From assembly GCA_003712125.1 (NCBI GenBank), contig RHLF01000001.1:868001-932000 (forward strand): a DNA stretch of 64,000 nt, written 5' to 3'. The notes under the pieces are model-generated. The model was given only the letters and a program-made list of their open reading frames with translations. It made no database searches and was not told where the DNA came from. Position 1 is the stretch's first letter; every line of letters starts with the position of its first letter. Below are positions 38,943 to 49,692 of the stretch, piece after piece. The DNA is from Allomuricauda sp. (lineage in GTDB: Bacteria > Bacteroidota > Bacteroidia > Flavobacteriales > Flavobacteriaceae). The position numbers and the translations under genes were made by a program.

Positions 38943-40790
38943 CTATGGCTGCCAAACATTATTGGTAAGGTTGATATCGGCCATTAGCTGAGACGGATCT
39001 ATCGATATACCCGAAATGTTTTCTAAAGGCATGTCAATCACCAATTCATAAGTTGGAGCAGCCCAGGCCCAGTCTTGCTTTATTGTTCTTGGCAGACTAG
39101 GGTATGGGTTTGCCTTTTCGCCCCGCATCATTCGCAGCGGCACATAATAAGTTTCCTGTTTTCCTTCGTTGTCAACCACCAAAATATCAAGAGGCATTGG
39201 CATTAATCCAATACGCTCAAGGACAATTTTTGTTTGGCCATTTTCTGAAACCACTTCCTTAATACCATAATCAATGGTGTTTGTGGTTTGTGTCCAATCG
39301 GTCAGGTACCAATCCAACTCCATACCGGAAACCTTTTCAGCAGACCGTTTTATATCATTGGGAACAGGGTGTTTGAACTTAAAGTCAGCATAATATTTAC
39401 GCAGTGATTCCATTAATTTGTCTTGACCGATAATATAACCAAGCTGAGACAAGAAAATGGACCCTTTGCTGTAAGCGGCAATGCCATAAGCGGAATTTAA
39501 GGCATAGCGGTCGGCATGGGTGGTTTGTGGCTGCTCATTGCCCGAACTCACAAGCCAATAGTAACCTCGATATGAGCCCTCAAACGGATTGTCTTTTTGT
39601 TGGTCCATAATCTCGTTCATGCACAGACTACTTATGAACGAGGTAAAACCTTCGTCCATCCAAGAATGTTTCGACTCATTGGTGGCCAAAGCGTGTTGAA
39701 ACCAAGAGTGCGCCATTTCGTGAACCATAACCCCGACCAAACTTCCAAAGGAACGCTCCCCAGTAATTAATGTACTCATAGGATACTCCATTCCGCCATC
39801 ACCACCATGAACCACAGAATATTGTTCATAGGGATAGGCACCAACATTTTTATTGAAAAAAGCCATGGCCTCTGCTGTTTTGGGCTGAAGGTTTTTCCAG
39901 TTCTCGATGATTTCAGGATTGTCCTTATAAAAGAAGTGTAGTGTTGGGCCATTTTCCATTTCATAGGTGTCATGAATATATTCTGGATCTGCCCCCCACA
40001 TAAAATCATGTACCATAGGCGCTTTAAAATGCCAAGTAAGGGTTTTACCCTTGGTTTTTACCTTTGTTCCAGGCGCCTCATATCCATGACCTATCTCCTG
40101 TGGATTTTGAAGGTATCCTGTGCCTCCAAGCGTATAATTTTTATCGATGGTAATTTTTACATCAAAATCTCCCCAGACCCCATGAAATTCACGAGCGATA
40201 TAGGGGTTGGGATGCCAACCCTCGAAATCATATTCAACAATTTTTGGATACCACTGACTCATCGAAAGCGCTACACCCTCGCTGCTGTTTCGTCCTGAAC
40301 GACGAATCTGTTCCGGGACCTGGCCCTCAAAGACCATATCAAATGTTGTATTGGCGTTCGGCGCTATTGGCTTGGCCAAATCAACGACCAAAATAGTACC
40401 TTCTTCACTAAAGCTGAGGTCTTGGCCGTCTTGCTTTAAAGAAGTTGCATGCAGATAGCCAATTTGGGTCTCATCAAGAGTGGCAATCCTGCTTTTTCCA
40501 TCCTGCATCATTCGCTTGTCACCATCTTTTATGGTCTGTAATCGGATGTCCATTTCACTCCCGGGCTGAAACGCATTGAAATACAAATGGTAATAAACAC
40601 GATTTAAGGTGTCGGGCGAATTATTGGTATAAACAAGTTTCTGTACCCCAGAATACTTAAAGGATTCCACATCCATATCCACATCCATATGATAGTCGAC
40701 ATGCTGTTGCCAGTAGCCCAAATTGTTCTGGGCAAAAATTGCACTTGAGAAAACAAGGCAAAAAACTAAAAGAGTTCTCGTAAAAATCAT
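38943..40790 (-). CDS. M1-family metallopeptidase (aminopeptidase-like)
   Basis: A 615-aa exported zinc peptidase with a signal peptide (1-20, ending SSAIFA). The gluzincin motif is HEMAH at 357-361 with the third zinc ligand Glu380, giving HExxH-18-E. The substrate-binding motif is GGMEYP (332-337), the Bacteroidota form of GxMEN. An N-terminal beta-sandwich domain occupies about 25-265. M1 enzymes release N-terminal amino acids from peptides. The ATG abuts the stop of the S8 gene (0 bp), so both peptidases are made together, probably for envelope or external protein breakdown. Confidence 0.92.
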   Translation of the reverse strand: MIFTRTLLVFCLVFSSAIFAQNNLGYWQQHVDYHMDVDMDVESFKYSGVQKLVYTNNSPDTLNRVYYHLYFNAFQPGSEMDIRLQTIKDGDKRMMQDGKSRIATLDETQIGYLHATSLKQDGQDLSFSEEGTILVVDLAKPIAPNANTTFDMVFEGQVPEQIRRSGRNSSEGVALSMSQWYPKIVEYDFEGWHPNPYIAREFHGVWGDFDVKITIDKNYTLGGTGYLQNPQEIGHGYEAPGTKVKTKGKTLTWHFKAPMVHDFMWGADPEYIHDTYEMENGPTLHFFYKDNPEIIENWKNLQPKTAEAMAFFNKNVGAYPYEQYSVVHGGDGGMEYPMSTLITGERSFGSLVGVMVHEMAHSWFQHALATNESKHSWMDEGFTSFISSLCMNEIMDQQKDNPFEGSYRGYYWLVSSGNEQPQTTHADRYALNSAYGIAAYSKGSIFLSQLGYIIGQDKLMESLRKYYADFKFKHPVPNDIKRSAEKVSGMELDWYLTDWTQTTNTIDYGIKEVVSENGQTKIVLERIGLMPMPLDILVVDNEGKQETYYVPLRMMRGEKANPYPSLPRTIKQDWAWAAPTYELVIDMPLENISGISIDPSQLMADINLTNNVWQP

Positions 40791-42440
40791 TTATTCTGCA
40801 TTAAAATCTGTTGGTGTATATCCTTTTGATATGCGTTCAGCCAGTAACAGAGCGTTGTAGGCGTTGGCCATTTTTCCTGATTTAGATAAATCTTTAAACG
40901 CCGCTGAATTTGCGGGGTCCCCGGAAACGATCACATTGGTTTTTGTTGTTAATCCCGACTGCATAATTATTTTTTTCACTTGACCGGCACGCAACTTAGG
41001 GTAGTACGAACGGATCAAGGCCGCAATTCCTGCTACGGCGGGCGCCGCCATCGATGTTCCACCCTGAAAATCATAGTCGTTGTCCGGCATGGTAGAATAC
41101 ACATCATCACCAGGAGCAAACACATCTACATTTTGATTTCCGTAATTTGAAAAAACAGCCACCATTTCAGAACCATAAGTGGGGCTTAAGGCGCCAACAG
41201 TAATTACATTGTCAGCAAACTCAACCCCGGCATATTTGTGGTCGTTTGGAAAATTGGTGTTATCGGAATCATCGAGGTTTTCACCATCATTTCCAGCTGC
41301 ATGCACAATAAGGACATCGTTCTTGGCCGCATAGGCGATAGCCTCATAAACCCACTCGGCATTTGGTGAAAAAGATTTTCCAAAACTGCAGTTTATGATT
41401 TTGGCCCCGTTGTCAACGGCATATCGGATTCCCAACGCAATGTCTTTGTCATATTCGTCGCCATTGGGAACCGCCCTGACACTCATGATCCTGACATTGT
41501 TTGCAACTCCTTTTATACCCCTATTGTTGTTTCTTTCACCCGCAATAATACCTGCAACGTGGGTGCCATGACTTTCGTCAACCACCCGGTTATTAGGGTT
41601 GCCATTGCCGTACTTTTTATCAGTATAATCGTAAGGGTTATCCCCTACAATTTTACGACCATCAAATTCTTTATTAAGATTGTAATTCACCCGTTCAGCG
41701 AAGTACACAATGCCCTCGTTCAATTCATCAAACACCTCTTCGATGGTATCCGCATAATTGTACATTTGGGAAAGAACGGCGATATGTTGCTGCATTTCCT
41801 GGGTCTTCGCCTCGATGGCCATAACCTCTTCTTTGGTATAGGTGTTTTTGCCAAGTTCTTTTTTAACCGCCGCATCTGCATTTTTGACAACTTGTAATAT
41901 TTGCTCGTACTGCTGTTTGTTTTGGACAGCCATCGGATATTCTTTGTCCATTTTCAACTGGGCCTTTGCGCGCTGCGCTGCGCTTCCAATACCAAGACGT
42001 AGCATTCTGGCATATTCTAGTTGCTCATGATAAGATTCGCCCAAAAAATTATAACCGTGCACATCATCAACGTAACCATTGCCGTCATCATCTTTTCCGT
42101 TTCCTGGCTGCTCGCCAGGGTTGGTCCAAATAACATCATCTAAATCTTCGTGGTCCAAGTCAATACCAGAATCCAATACGGCAACCACCACCATATCCCC
42201 TCTGCGGTTTTTTATGAGTTCCTTGTATGCGCGGTCGACACTCATTCCTGGAATAGTATCCAACACCAAATCGGCATGGCCCCAATGTTTCTTTTGAATA
42301 TCGGTCAGTTCGGAAATCTTTAAGGGTAGGGCATCGATATTTTCGACAGGAGTGGAAACCAGTGTGGTCGCACCACAACCCACCAATAAAAACATGCCCA
42401 CACACCAGGCGAAAGACGTTGATAAAAACCTTTTATTCAT
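40791..42440 (-). CDS. S8-family (subtilisin-like) lipoprotein protease with large insertion
   Basis: A 549-aa serine protease with lipobox LVGC (Cys22), so probably lipid-anchored. The catalytic triad is Asp90 (VAVLDSGIDLDH), His291 (ESHGTHVAG) and Ser463 (GGTSMAAPA). Asp and His are 201 residues apart instead of about 30-40. The extra part (about 120-280) is mostly charged helix, with repeated Lys/Gln/Glu stretches and a possible coiled coil. I chose the ATG at 42440, which starts the lipoprotein signal directly; an in-frame start 66 bp upstream would bury it. It lies between the MBL hydrolase gene (28 bp gap) and the M1 gene. Confidence 0.9.
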   Translation of the reverse strand: MNKRFLSTSFAWCVGMFLLVGCGATTLVSTPVENIDALPLKISELTDIQKKHWGHADLVLDTIPGMSVDRAYKELIKNRRGDMVVVAVLDSGIDLDHEDLDDVIWTNPGEQPGNGKDDDGNGYVDDVHGYNFLGESYHEQLEYARMLRLGIGSAAQRAKAQLKMDKEYPMAVQNKQQYEQILQVVKNADAAVKKELGKNTYTKEEVMAIEAKTQEMQQHIAVLSQMYNYADTIEEVFDELNEGIVYFAERVNYNLNKEFDGRKIVGDNPYDYTDKKYGNGNPNNRVVDESHGTHVAGIIAGERNNNRGIKGVANNVRIMSVRAVPNGDEYDKDIALGIRYAVDNGAKIINCSFGKSFSPNAEWVYEAIAYAAKNDVLIVHAAGNDGENLDDSDNTNFPNDHKYAGVEFADNVITVGALSPTYGSEMVAVFSNYGNQNVDVFAPGDDVYSTMPDNDYDFQGGTSMAAPAVAGIAALIRSYYPKLRAGQVKKIIMQSGLTTKTNVIVSGDPANSAAFKDLSKSGKMANAYNALLLAERISKGYTPTDFNAE

Positions 42441-42468
42441 AATATGGAGTATAATTTTTAAAACAGAA

Positions 42469-43332
42469 TTAACCGGTAAATATTTCATTAAAGGAATATA
42501 TTTCATTCAGCCGAACCCCTTTTTCAGTAGGCTTCAAAGTACACAACTCATTATGGGCGTCATGTTCGAAAAACAAGATATATTCATTTTCTACTGCATT
42601 GTTCAGAAACTTTTCCTTTTCCACTAGGGTTTGTAAGGGCCTCATATCATAACCCATAACATAGGGCAGGGGCACATGGCCCGCCGTAGGGATCAGGTCC
42701 GCTACAAAAACCAAAGTTTTCCCATTGTATTTTATATGGGGCAACATCTGTTTTTCGGTATGACCATCTACAAACAGAATATCAAAACCAAGCTCCGAAT
42801 TTTCGATAAAATCCGCACTATGGCTTTCGATGAAATTTAACTGCCCACTTTCTTGCATCGGAATCAGGTTTTCAGTCAAAAAAGAAGCACGCTCTCGCTT
42901 ATTTGGGGCCATGGCCCAATCCCAATGTTTCTTTGATGTCCAAAAACGCGCGTTTTTAAAAGCAGGTTCGTAACCCGAGCGGTCTTTGTTCCAGCGAATA
43001 CTACCCCCGCAATGGTCAAAGTGTAAATGGGTCATGAAAACATCAGTAATATCATCACGATGAAACCCGAAACTTTTCAAGGAATCGTCCATGCTGTGAT
43101 TGCCCCAAAGGGCATAGTGGCTGAAAAATTTTTCAGATTGTTTGTCTCCAAGACCACTGTCAATCAAAATCAAACGGTCACCATCTTCAATAAGGAGGCA
43201 TCGGGCGGCAAGATCTATCCTATTGTTTGAGTCCGCAGGGTTGGTTTTGTTCCAAAGCATTTTTGGTACTACACCAAACATGGCGCCACCGTCCAATTTA
43301 AAATTTCCTGTTTCAATGGGATAAAGCTTCAT
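42469..43332 (-). CDS. Metallo-beta-lactamase-fold hydrolase
   Basis: A 287-aa cytoplasmic-looking protein with the MBL zinc motif THLHFDHCGG (H102, H104, D106, H107) and later ligands in VDGHTEKQM and FVADLIPTAGHV. The N-terminus, MKLYPIETGNFKLDGGAMFG, is shared with lactonase/quorum-quenching-like and general MBL hydrolases. No signal peptide is present. Substrate unknown. It is the first gene of the MBL-S8-M1 unit. Confidence 0.88.
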   Translation of the reverse strand: MKLYPIETGNFKLDGGAMFGVVPKMLWNKTNPADSNNRIDLAARCLLIEDGDRLILIDSGLGDKQSEKFFSHYALWGNHSMDDSLKSFGFHRDDITDVFMTHLHFDHCGGSIRWNKDRSGYEPAFKNARFWTSKKHWDWAMAPNKRERASFLTENLIPMQESGQLNFIESHSADFIENSELGFDILFVDGHTEKQMLPHIKYNGKTLVFVADLIPTAGHVPLPYVMGYDMRPLQTLVEKEKFLNNAVENEYILFFEHDAHNELCTLKPTEKGVRLNEIYSFNEIFTG

Positions 43333-43533
43333 TCATCAAAAAAAGGCTGCGCAAAATAAGAAAAGAGAAAGGTAATTGCTTATAAAACACGATTTTATTA
43401 GTCGTATTTTAACAAAAACCAGATGGAGTGCCAGCAATTGGAACCTCGACTATGAAGAAAAGAATTGCACTAAAAAAGAAATGCTTGGAGAACCATTTTA
43501 GAATAAAAGCTTTATTTTCCCAAAAAATACCAA

Positions 43534-45369
43534 ATGCTCGAACTAGCTGGAATAATCATACTTGGCATCATTGCGCAATGGGTTGCTTGGAGATTGAAAT
43601 TGCCCGCTATTTTGCCCTTGATTTTAATAGGGCTCTTGGTAGGACCCATATCAACCCTATACACCGAAGACGGTTCTAAGTTGATAGAGCCCATATGGAA
43701 CGGGACAAAAGGGCTTTTTCCCGGAGAAGGCCTCTATTATTTTGTGTCATTGGCCATAAGCATCATTCTCTTTGAAGGAGGGTTAACGCTTAAAAGGTCT
43801 GAGATAGCCAATGTGGGTCCAGTAATTACAAAACTGATTACTGTGGGTTCGATTGTAACCTTTTTTGGGGCGGGGATAGCCGCACACTACATTTTTGGAC
43901 TTTCTTGGCAGATATCATTTTTGTTTTCCTCGCTGATAATCGTAACGGGGCCAACGGTTATCACCCCTATTTTGCGGAACATCCCACTGAAAAAGGATGT
44001 TTCGACAGTATTGAAATGGGAGGGCATTCTTATTGATCCTATTGGAGCTCTTGTTGCGGTTTTGGTCTTTGAGTTTATCAGTGTGGGAGAGGGAAGCGCT
44101 TTTACCCAAACAGCACTGATTGAATTTGGAAAAATTTTATTATTTGGTTTCACTTTTGGCTTCACTTTTGCCCATGCCTTGGCCTTTGCGATCAAGAAAA
44201 ACCTGATTCCCCATTATTTGATGAATGTGGTTTCCCTTTCGGTGGTCTTGTTGGTTTTTGTTGAATCTGACCTTTTCGCACACGAATCAGGCCTACTGGC
44301 AGTCGTGGTCATGGGGATGGTGTTGGGGAACATGAACCTCCCCAACCTAAAGGAATTACTCTATTTCAAAGAGTCGTTGAGCGTCTTATTGATATCGATC
44401 CTATTTATCTTATTGGCTGCCAACATCAATATCAGCGACATGCAATTGATTTACAATTGGAAAACTGCCGCCCTTTTCGTCGTCATTGTTTTCATGATAC
44501 GGCCGTTGGGCGTGTTTTTGAGTTCTTGGGGATCCGATTTGAAAACCAATGAAAAAATGTTTGTCGGCTGGGTAGGGCCGAGAGGTATTGTTGCTGCGGG
44601 TATCGCCTCGCTATTTGGCTCAAAATTATTGGCCAAAGGCGAGCCAGGAGCAGAGTATATTACCCCCTTGGTGTTCATGGTGGTTTTGGGAACCGTTTTG
44701 CTCAATGCCACAACAGCACGAATATTTGCGCGACTAGTGGGGGTATTTTTAACCAAATCAGAGGGAATTTTGATTATTGGCGCATCAAAAGTTTCAAGAT
44801 TGATCGGCAATTATCTAAAGAAAAACAACAGGCACGTGGTCTTAATTGATAATAACCAGACCAACATACAAAAGGCCAAGAATCTTGGGCTTGAGGCCAT
44901 AGTCGCGAATATTTATTCCGACACCTTGACAGACAACATCGAGCTGAACGACGTGGGCTATTTGATGGCACTCACGGGAAATTCAGACATCAATAAATTC
45001 GCAATAGATTCCTTTGGGAAACAATTTGGAGAAAACGGAGCCTTTCGATTGGTGAATTCTGATGAAATGAACGACCCCGAAAACAATCCGGAAGAGGGGC
45101 TGTTTTCCAACACGGATGATTTCATCACATTAACCGAGGCCGCCCGAAACTACCCCTCGATAAACGAGGTCGATATCAAAGATCAAGATCATTTTGAAAA
45201 ACTGATCGACTTAACCCGGTCAGACAAAGATACCATCCCCATTTTTCTAAAAACCGGTTCAGGTGAACTAAAGATCATACCCGCTATCAACGGACAATTT
45301 GAAGGTGTAAAAGAGGGCGATAAACTGGTGTGCTTGGGAAAATCAATAGACGTTGACGCCCAGGCCTAA
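43534..45369 (+). CDS. CPA1-type cation:proton antiporter with C-terminal TrkA-N domain
   Basis: A 611-aa membrane protein. About 12-13 membrane helices in residues 1-395 carry family motifs ([62 protein letters not shown]). From about 411, [20 protein letters not shown] begins a nucleotide-binding TrkA-N/RCK domain (to about 530) with an acidic C-terminal tail. NhaP-type antiporters exchange Na+ or K+ for H+; the RCK domain suggests gating by a nucleotide. Its stop overlaps that of convergent lepA by 4 bp. Confidence 0.9.
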   Translation: MLELAGIIILGIIAQWVAWRLKLPAILPLILIGLLVGPISTLYTEDGSKLIEPIWNGTKGLFPGEGLYYFVSLAISIILFEGGLTLKRSEIANVGPVITKLITVGSIVTFFGAGIAAHYIFGLSWQISFLFSSLIIVTGPTVITPILRNIPLKKDVSTVLKWEGILIDPIGALVAVLVFEFISVGEGSAFTQTALIEFGKILLFGFTFGFTFAHALAFAIKKNLIPHYLMNVVSLSVVLLVFVESDLFAHESGLLAVVVMGMVLGNMNLPNLKELLYFKESLSVLLISILFILLAANINISDMQLIYNWKTAALFVVIVFMIRPLGVFLSSWGSDLKTNEKMFVGWVGPRGIVAAGIASLFGSKLLAKGEPGAEYITPLVFMVVLGTVLLNATTARIFARLVGVFLTKSEGILIIGASKVSRLIGNYLKKNNRHVVLIDNNQTNIQKAKNLGLEAIVANIYSDTLTDNIELNDVGYLMALTGNSDINKFAIDSFGKQFGENGAFRLVNSDEMNDPENNPEEGLFSNTDDFITLTEAARNYPSINEVDIKDQDHFEKLIDLTRSDKDTIPIFLKTGSGELKIIPAINGQFEGVKEGDKLVCLGKSIDVDAQA

Positions 45370-47162
45370 TCGTTCAACTTTAAAACGGCCATAAACGCCT
45401 GTTGTGGTATTTCCACATTGCCCACTTGCCGCATTCTTTTCTTTCCTTTCTTTTGTTTTTCTAGCAATTTTCGCTTTCGGGAAATATCACCCCCATAACA
45501 TTTTGCGGTAACATCTTTTCGAAGGGCTTTAATGGTTTCTCGCGAGATGATTTTAGATCCAATGGCGGCCTGAATGGGAATGTCAAACTGCTGTCTCGGA
45601 ATTAGCTCCTTTAACTTTTCGCACATTTTTTTACCAATGGTTTGTGCATTATCAAAATGCACCAATGCCGAAAGTGCATCTACGGGCTGTGCGTTCAATA
45701 AGATATCAACGCGAACCAGTTTGGACACCCGCATTCCTATTGGGGTATAGTCAAAAGAGGCATACCCTTTGGAAACGGTTTTTAATCGGTCATAGAAATC
45801 AAAAACGATTTCTGCCAAGGGCATATCAAAAGTCAATTCAACCCGCTCGGTGGTCAGATAGGTTTGGTTTGTAATTTGCCCCCTTTTGTCAATACAGAGC
45901 GACATGACATTGCCCACAAAGTCTGATTTGGTGATGATGGTTGCTTTGATATAGGGTTCTTCAACCCTATCCAATGTTGATGGATCGGGCAAATCTGACG
46001 GGTTATTTACAATAATATGGTCATTGGTGTTCTTGGTGGTAAACGCATGATAACTAACGTTGGGTACGGTTGTTATCACGGTCATATTAAATTCACGCTC
46101 AAGACGTTCTTGAACAATTTCCATGTGCAGCATACCAAGAAAGCCACATCGAAAACCAAAGCCCAAAGCCGCACTGCTTTCAGGGGTAAAAACCAAGGAA
46201 GCATCATTTAACTGAAGCTTCTCCATAGAGGAGCGCAATTCCTCAAAATCTTCGGTATCCACAGGATAAATTCCCGCGAAAACCATGGGCTTAACATCTT
46301 CAAACCCTTCTATTGCCGATTCAGCAGGGGTATCGTTAAGGGTTATGGTGTCTCCAACCTTGACCTCTCGGGCATCTTTAATGCCCGTAATGAGATAACC
46401 AACATCGCCGGTTTTAATAATGGGCTTGGGGTGCTGAACTAATTTAAGGGTGCCAATTTCGTCGGCAAAATAACTTTTGCCAGTGGCCATGAATTTAATT
46501 TTCTGCCCCTTTTTTATTTCACCGTTAAGTACCCGAAAGTATGTTTCAACACCCCGAAATGGATTGTAAACCGAATCAAAAACCAAGGCCTGTAAAGGGG
46601 AGTCGCTAGACCCTTCTGGAGCAGGCACCCTTTCGATGACGGCCTTTAGTATTTCTTCGATTCCAACACCGGTTTTAGCACTTGCGGGAATCACCTCTTC
46701 AGGCGCGCACCCAAGCAAATCAACAATATCATCGGTAACCTCCTCAGGATTGGCGCTAGGCAAATCCACCTTGTTGAGAACGGGTATAATTTCAAGGTCG
46801 TTCTCAAGGGCCAAATATAAATTAGAAATGGTCTGCGCTTGAACACTCTGCGCGGCATCAACGACCAACAACGCTCCTTCGCAAGCTGCTATTGAGCGCG
46901 AAACCTCATATGAAAAATCAACATGTCCAGGAGTATCAATCAAGTTCAGTACATAGGTCTCCCCCTCATATTGATATTCCATCTGAATCGCATGACTCTT
47001 GATGGTAATACCCCGCTCACGCTCAAGATCCATATTGTCAAGCAACTGGTCTTGTTTTTCGCGTTCGGTAACCGAACCGGTAAAGTCCAACAAGCGGTCT
47101 GCCAAGGTGCTTTTGCCGTGGTCAATGTGGGCAATAATGCAAAAGTTTCTGATGTTTTTCAT
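45366..47162 (-). CDS. lepA: Elongation factor 4 (LepA)
   Basis: A 598-aa translational GTPase that acts on the ribosome. The P-loop is AHIDHGKST (11-19) within [21 protein letters not shown]3 is [16 protein letters not shown]4 is NKVDLPSA, and domain II-IV plus the LepA C-terminal domain follow ([21 protein letters not shown]). I place the start at 47162; an in-frame extension to 47267 would add 35 residues not seen in the family. Length equals E. coli LepA within one residue. Stop codon TAG overlaps the antiporter stop. Confidence 0.97.
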   Translation of the reverse strand: MKNIRNFCIIAHIDHGKSTLADRLLDFTGSVTEREKQDQLLDNMDLERERGITIKSHAIQMEYQYEGETYVLNLIDTPGHVDFSYEVSRSIAACEGALLVVDAAQSVQAQTISNLYLALENDLEIIPVLNKVDLPSANPEEVTDDIVDLLGCAPEEVIPASAKTGVGIEEILKAVIERVPAPEGSSDSPLQALVFDSVYNPFRGVETYFRVLNGEIKKGQKIKFMATGKSYFADEIGTLKLVQHPKPIIKTGDVGYLITGIKDAREVKVGDTITLNDTPAESAIEGFEDVKPMVFAGIYPVDTEDFEELRSSMEKLQLNDASLVFTPESSAALGFGFRCGFLGMLHMEIVQERLEREFNMTVITTVPNVSYHAFTTKNTNDHIIVNNPSDLPDPSTLDRVEEPYIKATIITKSDFVGNVMSLCIDKRGQITNQTYLTTERVELTFDMPLAEIVFDFYDRLKTVSKGYASFDYTPIGMRVSKLVRVDILLNAQPVDALSALVHFDNAQTIGKKMCEKLKELIPRQQFDIPIQAAIGSKIISRETIKALRKDVTAKCYGGDISRKRKLLEKQKKGKKRMRQVGNVEIPQQAFMAVLKLND

Positions 47163-47171
47163 AACAGTTTG

Positions 47172-47179
47172 CAAATATA
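47172..47179 (-). promoter_or_regulatory. -7 box TATATTTG close to the lepA start
   Basis: A perfect TAnnTTTG on the minus strand, only 9 bp before the lepA ATG. A transcript started from it would have a leader of only a few bases. No -33 element was found. Confidence 0.4.
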
Positions 47180-47242
47180 CTCCTTTTAGGAAGTGGCATC
47201 TGTGTTTTCGATGAACAAACGAGGCCCTCAGAATAAATTTAG

Positions 47243-47250
47243 TAGCTTTG
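47243..47250 (+). promoter_or_regulatory. -7 box TAGCTTTG of the TonB-receptor-like gene
   Basis: A perfect TAnnTTTG 20 bp upstream of the ATG at 47271, in the 108-bp divergent gap with lepA. Confidence 0.5.
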
Positions 47251-47270
47251 AGATACAACCCAAACACTGA

Positions 47271-49688
47271 ATGAAGAACTTACCACGCTGCATTTTTATA
47301 ATCTTGCTGCTTGCTGAAAACATTTCTGCCCAGACATTTGAAATTCGAGGGAAGGTGGTGAACGATTCCAATATCGAGATTCCTTTTTCCAATATTTTAC
47401 TCTTAAATGCGGCAGATTCGACTTTTGTGAAAGGAACTTCTGCAGATGACAACGGGGTGTTTGTGCTTTCAGAAATCACACCTGACCTTTATTTGCTGCA
47501 AGCAAGCTATGTCGGAAGGGCTTCTAAGCCATTGGCCTTGGATGTCAAAACCGATATTTCTTTAGGGGCGCTAATCATCCCGGAACAATTGGAGAAACTT
47601 GACGAGGTGGTGGTGACTGCAAAAAGGCCCACCTTGGTTAGGGAACCCGACAAATTGGTTTTTAATGTTGAGAACACCGTGGTCTCCCAAGGAAATTCAT
47701 GGGATATTTTGAGAAGCACCCCAGGGGTAATCGTTAACAGCGAAAGCCTTCAAATAAAAGGGCAATCGGCAACCGTGTATCTGAATGATCGAAAAATGCA
47801 GCTATCCAGCCAAGAGGTTAGGGATTTGTTGGAAGGCTTGTCAGGCTCTGCCATTAAATCAGTTGAGGTCATAGCCAATCCGCCAGCACGCTATGATGCC
47901 GAAGGCGGCCCAATATTAAATATTGTGACCACAAGAAATGTGGCAGCGGGATACAAAGGCAGCATCAATTCAAATTATACACAGGCCATCTTTCCAAAAT
48001 ATAGCTTTGGAACAAGCCATTACTTTAAGACCGAGAAGTTTAACGTTTTTGCGAATTATAGCTTCAACCCCAAAAAAGAGCTCAGAAAGACCAGAAAAGG
48101 AATCAATTTTATCGATCAAAATGACGCCATTTTTTCGAGTTGGGAAACAGATATCGAAGAAACGAAACGGATTAAATCACATGTTGCCACAGCCATTGTA
48201 GATTATACGTTTGATGACCGCAATAGTTTGAATTTTACATCTACCATAGGGTTTAATCCGAACCAAGATTGGCAAAGCGGTCTGTCGACAGTCATCAACA
48301 ACGCTCAAAATCAGCTTGACTCCACTTTTGTAACTCGAAATAACATAACTGTTGACAACCAAAACCTGGCCTTTGACCTATCGTATGTACACAATTTCAA
48401 GAAACCCGGCGCAAGCTTATCGATAAATGGGCATTACACCGATTTCGATGAAAACTTTTTACAAACCATACAATCCCGATATTTTGATGAAAACGAATCC
48501 TTTTTAAGAGACTTTGGTTTCACTACAGATTCGGATCAGAGCATTCAAATTTTTACGGGACAGTTAGATTATTCAACGCCATTGGGAAGTACTTCTTTCG
48601 AATCTGGCGCCAAATACACATCCATTTCCTCGGAAAGTGCCATCGACTATTTCAATTTTACGGGATCGAGCCCTACAGTTGACGCCTCGCTTTCCGATGA
48701 TTTTCTTTATGATGAACAGGTGTTCGCCGCTTACGCCAGTCTAGTGAAGAACTGGGAAAAATGGTCGGTGAAACTCGGGGTCAGAGGAGAGCTGACGGAC
48801 GCCCAAGGAACTTCGCTTACCTTAAACACCACCAGAAACCAAGACTTTTTTGAGGCCTTTCCTTCGCTTTACCTGACCTATTCGCCCTCAGAAAAACACA
48901 GCTTTACCTTTGATTACGGACGTCGGATTGAAAGGCCTCGATACAATGATTTAAACCCCTTTAGAAATTTCTACAATGAAAACGATTTTGAAGAGGGAAA
49001 CCTCGGATTAAGACCCTTCTTCTCCAATAATTTTAACATCAATTACGCCTTAAATGGCGAGTTTTTTATCGATGTCTATTACAGGGATAACGGAGCTTAT
49101 ATAAACGACCTTGTCTTTCAGGACAATGACGCCCTGACACTGCGGCAATTAAAGCAAAATGTGGCTAGAAGCACTTCCTATGGTTTGGACTTTACCTTTA
49201 TCAAAAACATCGTAGACCCATGGAACGTGTTCGCCTACGTTTCGTTTTTCCATGAGGATGAAACCTTTTTGGCTGTGGAAAGCGGCAATCAAGAATTTAC
49301 CAACGAGGTTAATGGGGTATATGCCTATTGGGCGAATTACCTTACTCTGTCAAAGGACGGAACTTTCACGGGCGAAGCCTCGATAACCTATATATCAGGG
49401 TTTTTATTCGGCTCATACGTTTCCAATGAGCAATTAGCCCTGAATTTAGGTCTTAGAAAATCATTGTGGAACAATAGGGCCGTTGTTTCTGTTGCCGCAG
49501 AAGACTTGCTTTATCAGTACCTGCCCACCTATACTTCGCGCTACTTGAACCAAGACAATTTTTATCGTAGAAGGCCCGAGACACAGTTTGTTCGATTCGG
49601 GTTTACCTACAACTTTGGCAACTTCAGATTGGAAGACAATCAAAGAAGCATTGACAAAAAAGAACGAGACCGTTTGGGCGACAACTAG
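47271..49688 (+). CDS. Outer-membrane beta-barrel protein, TonB-receptor-like, with carboxypeptidase-regulatory-like domain
   Basis: An 805-aa protein. It has a signal peptide (1-20, ending ISA), a CarboxypepD-reg-like beta-sandwich (about 23-100; [20 protein letters not shown]), and then a plug-like region. That region contains [30 protein letters not shown] and [25 protein letters not shown] long beta-barrel (about 230-800) follows. This is the outer-membrane beta-barrel family common in Bacteroidota, related to TonB-dependent receptors but without a SusD partner here. No clear TonB box and no substrate clue were seen. It is convergent with the PD40 gene, with a 4-bp gap. Confidence 0.88.
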   Translation: MKNLPRCIFIILLLAENISAQTFEIRGKVVNDSNIEIPFSNILLLNAADSTFVKGTSADDNGVFVLSEITPDLYLLQASYVGRASKPLALDVKTDISLGALIIPEQLEKLDEVVVTAKRPTLVREPDKLVFNVENTVVSQGNSWDILRSTPGVIVNSESLQIKGQSATVYLNDRKMQLSSQEVRDLLEGLSGSAIKSVEVIANPPARYDAEGGPILNIVTTRNVAAGYKGSINSNYTQAIFPKYSFGTSHYFKTEKFNVFANYSFNPKKELRKTRKGINFIDQNDAIFSSWETDIEETKRIKSHVATAIVDYTFDDRNSLNFTSTIGFNPNQDWQSGLSTVINNAQNQLDSTFVTRNNITVDNQNLAFDLSYVHNFKKPGASLSINGHYTDFDENFLQTIQSRYFDENESFLRDFGFTTDSDQSIQIFTGQLDYSTPLGSTSFESGAKYTSISSESAIDYFNFTGSSPTVDASLSDDFLYDEQVFAAYASLVKNWEKWSVKLGVRGELTDAQGTSLTLNTTRNQDFFEAFPSLYLTYSPSEKHSFTFDYGRRIERPRYNDLNPFRNFYNENDFEEGNLGLRPFFSNNFNINYALNGEFFIDVYYRDNGAYINDLVFQDNDALTLRQLKQNVARSTSYGLDFTFIKNIVDPWNVFAYVSFFHEDETFLAVESGNQEFTNEVNGVYAYWANYLTLSKDGTFTGEASITYISGFLFGSYVSNEQLALNLGLRKSLWNNRAVVSVAAEDLLYQYLPTYTSRYLNQDNFYRRRPETQFVRFGFTYNFGNFRLEDNQRSIDKKERDRLGDN

Positions 49689-49692
49689 AAAA

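Noticed and set aside
47163-47267. Longer N-terminus of LepA
   Set aside because: The extra 35 residues lie before the conserved start and overlap the promoter gap; length at 47162 equals the family norm.
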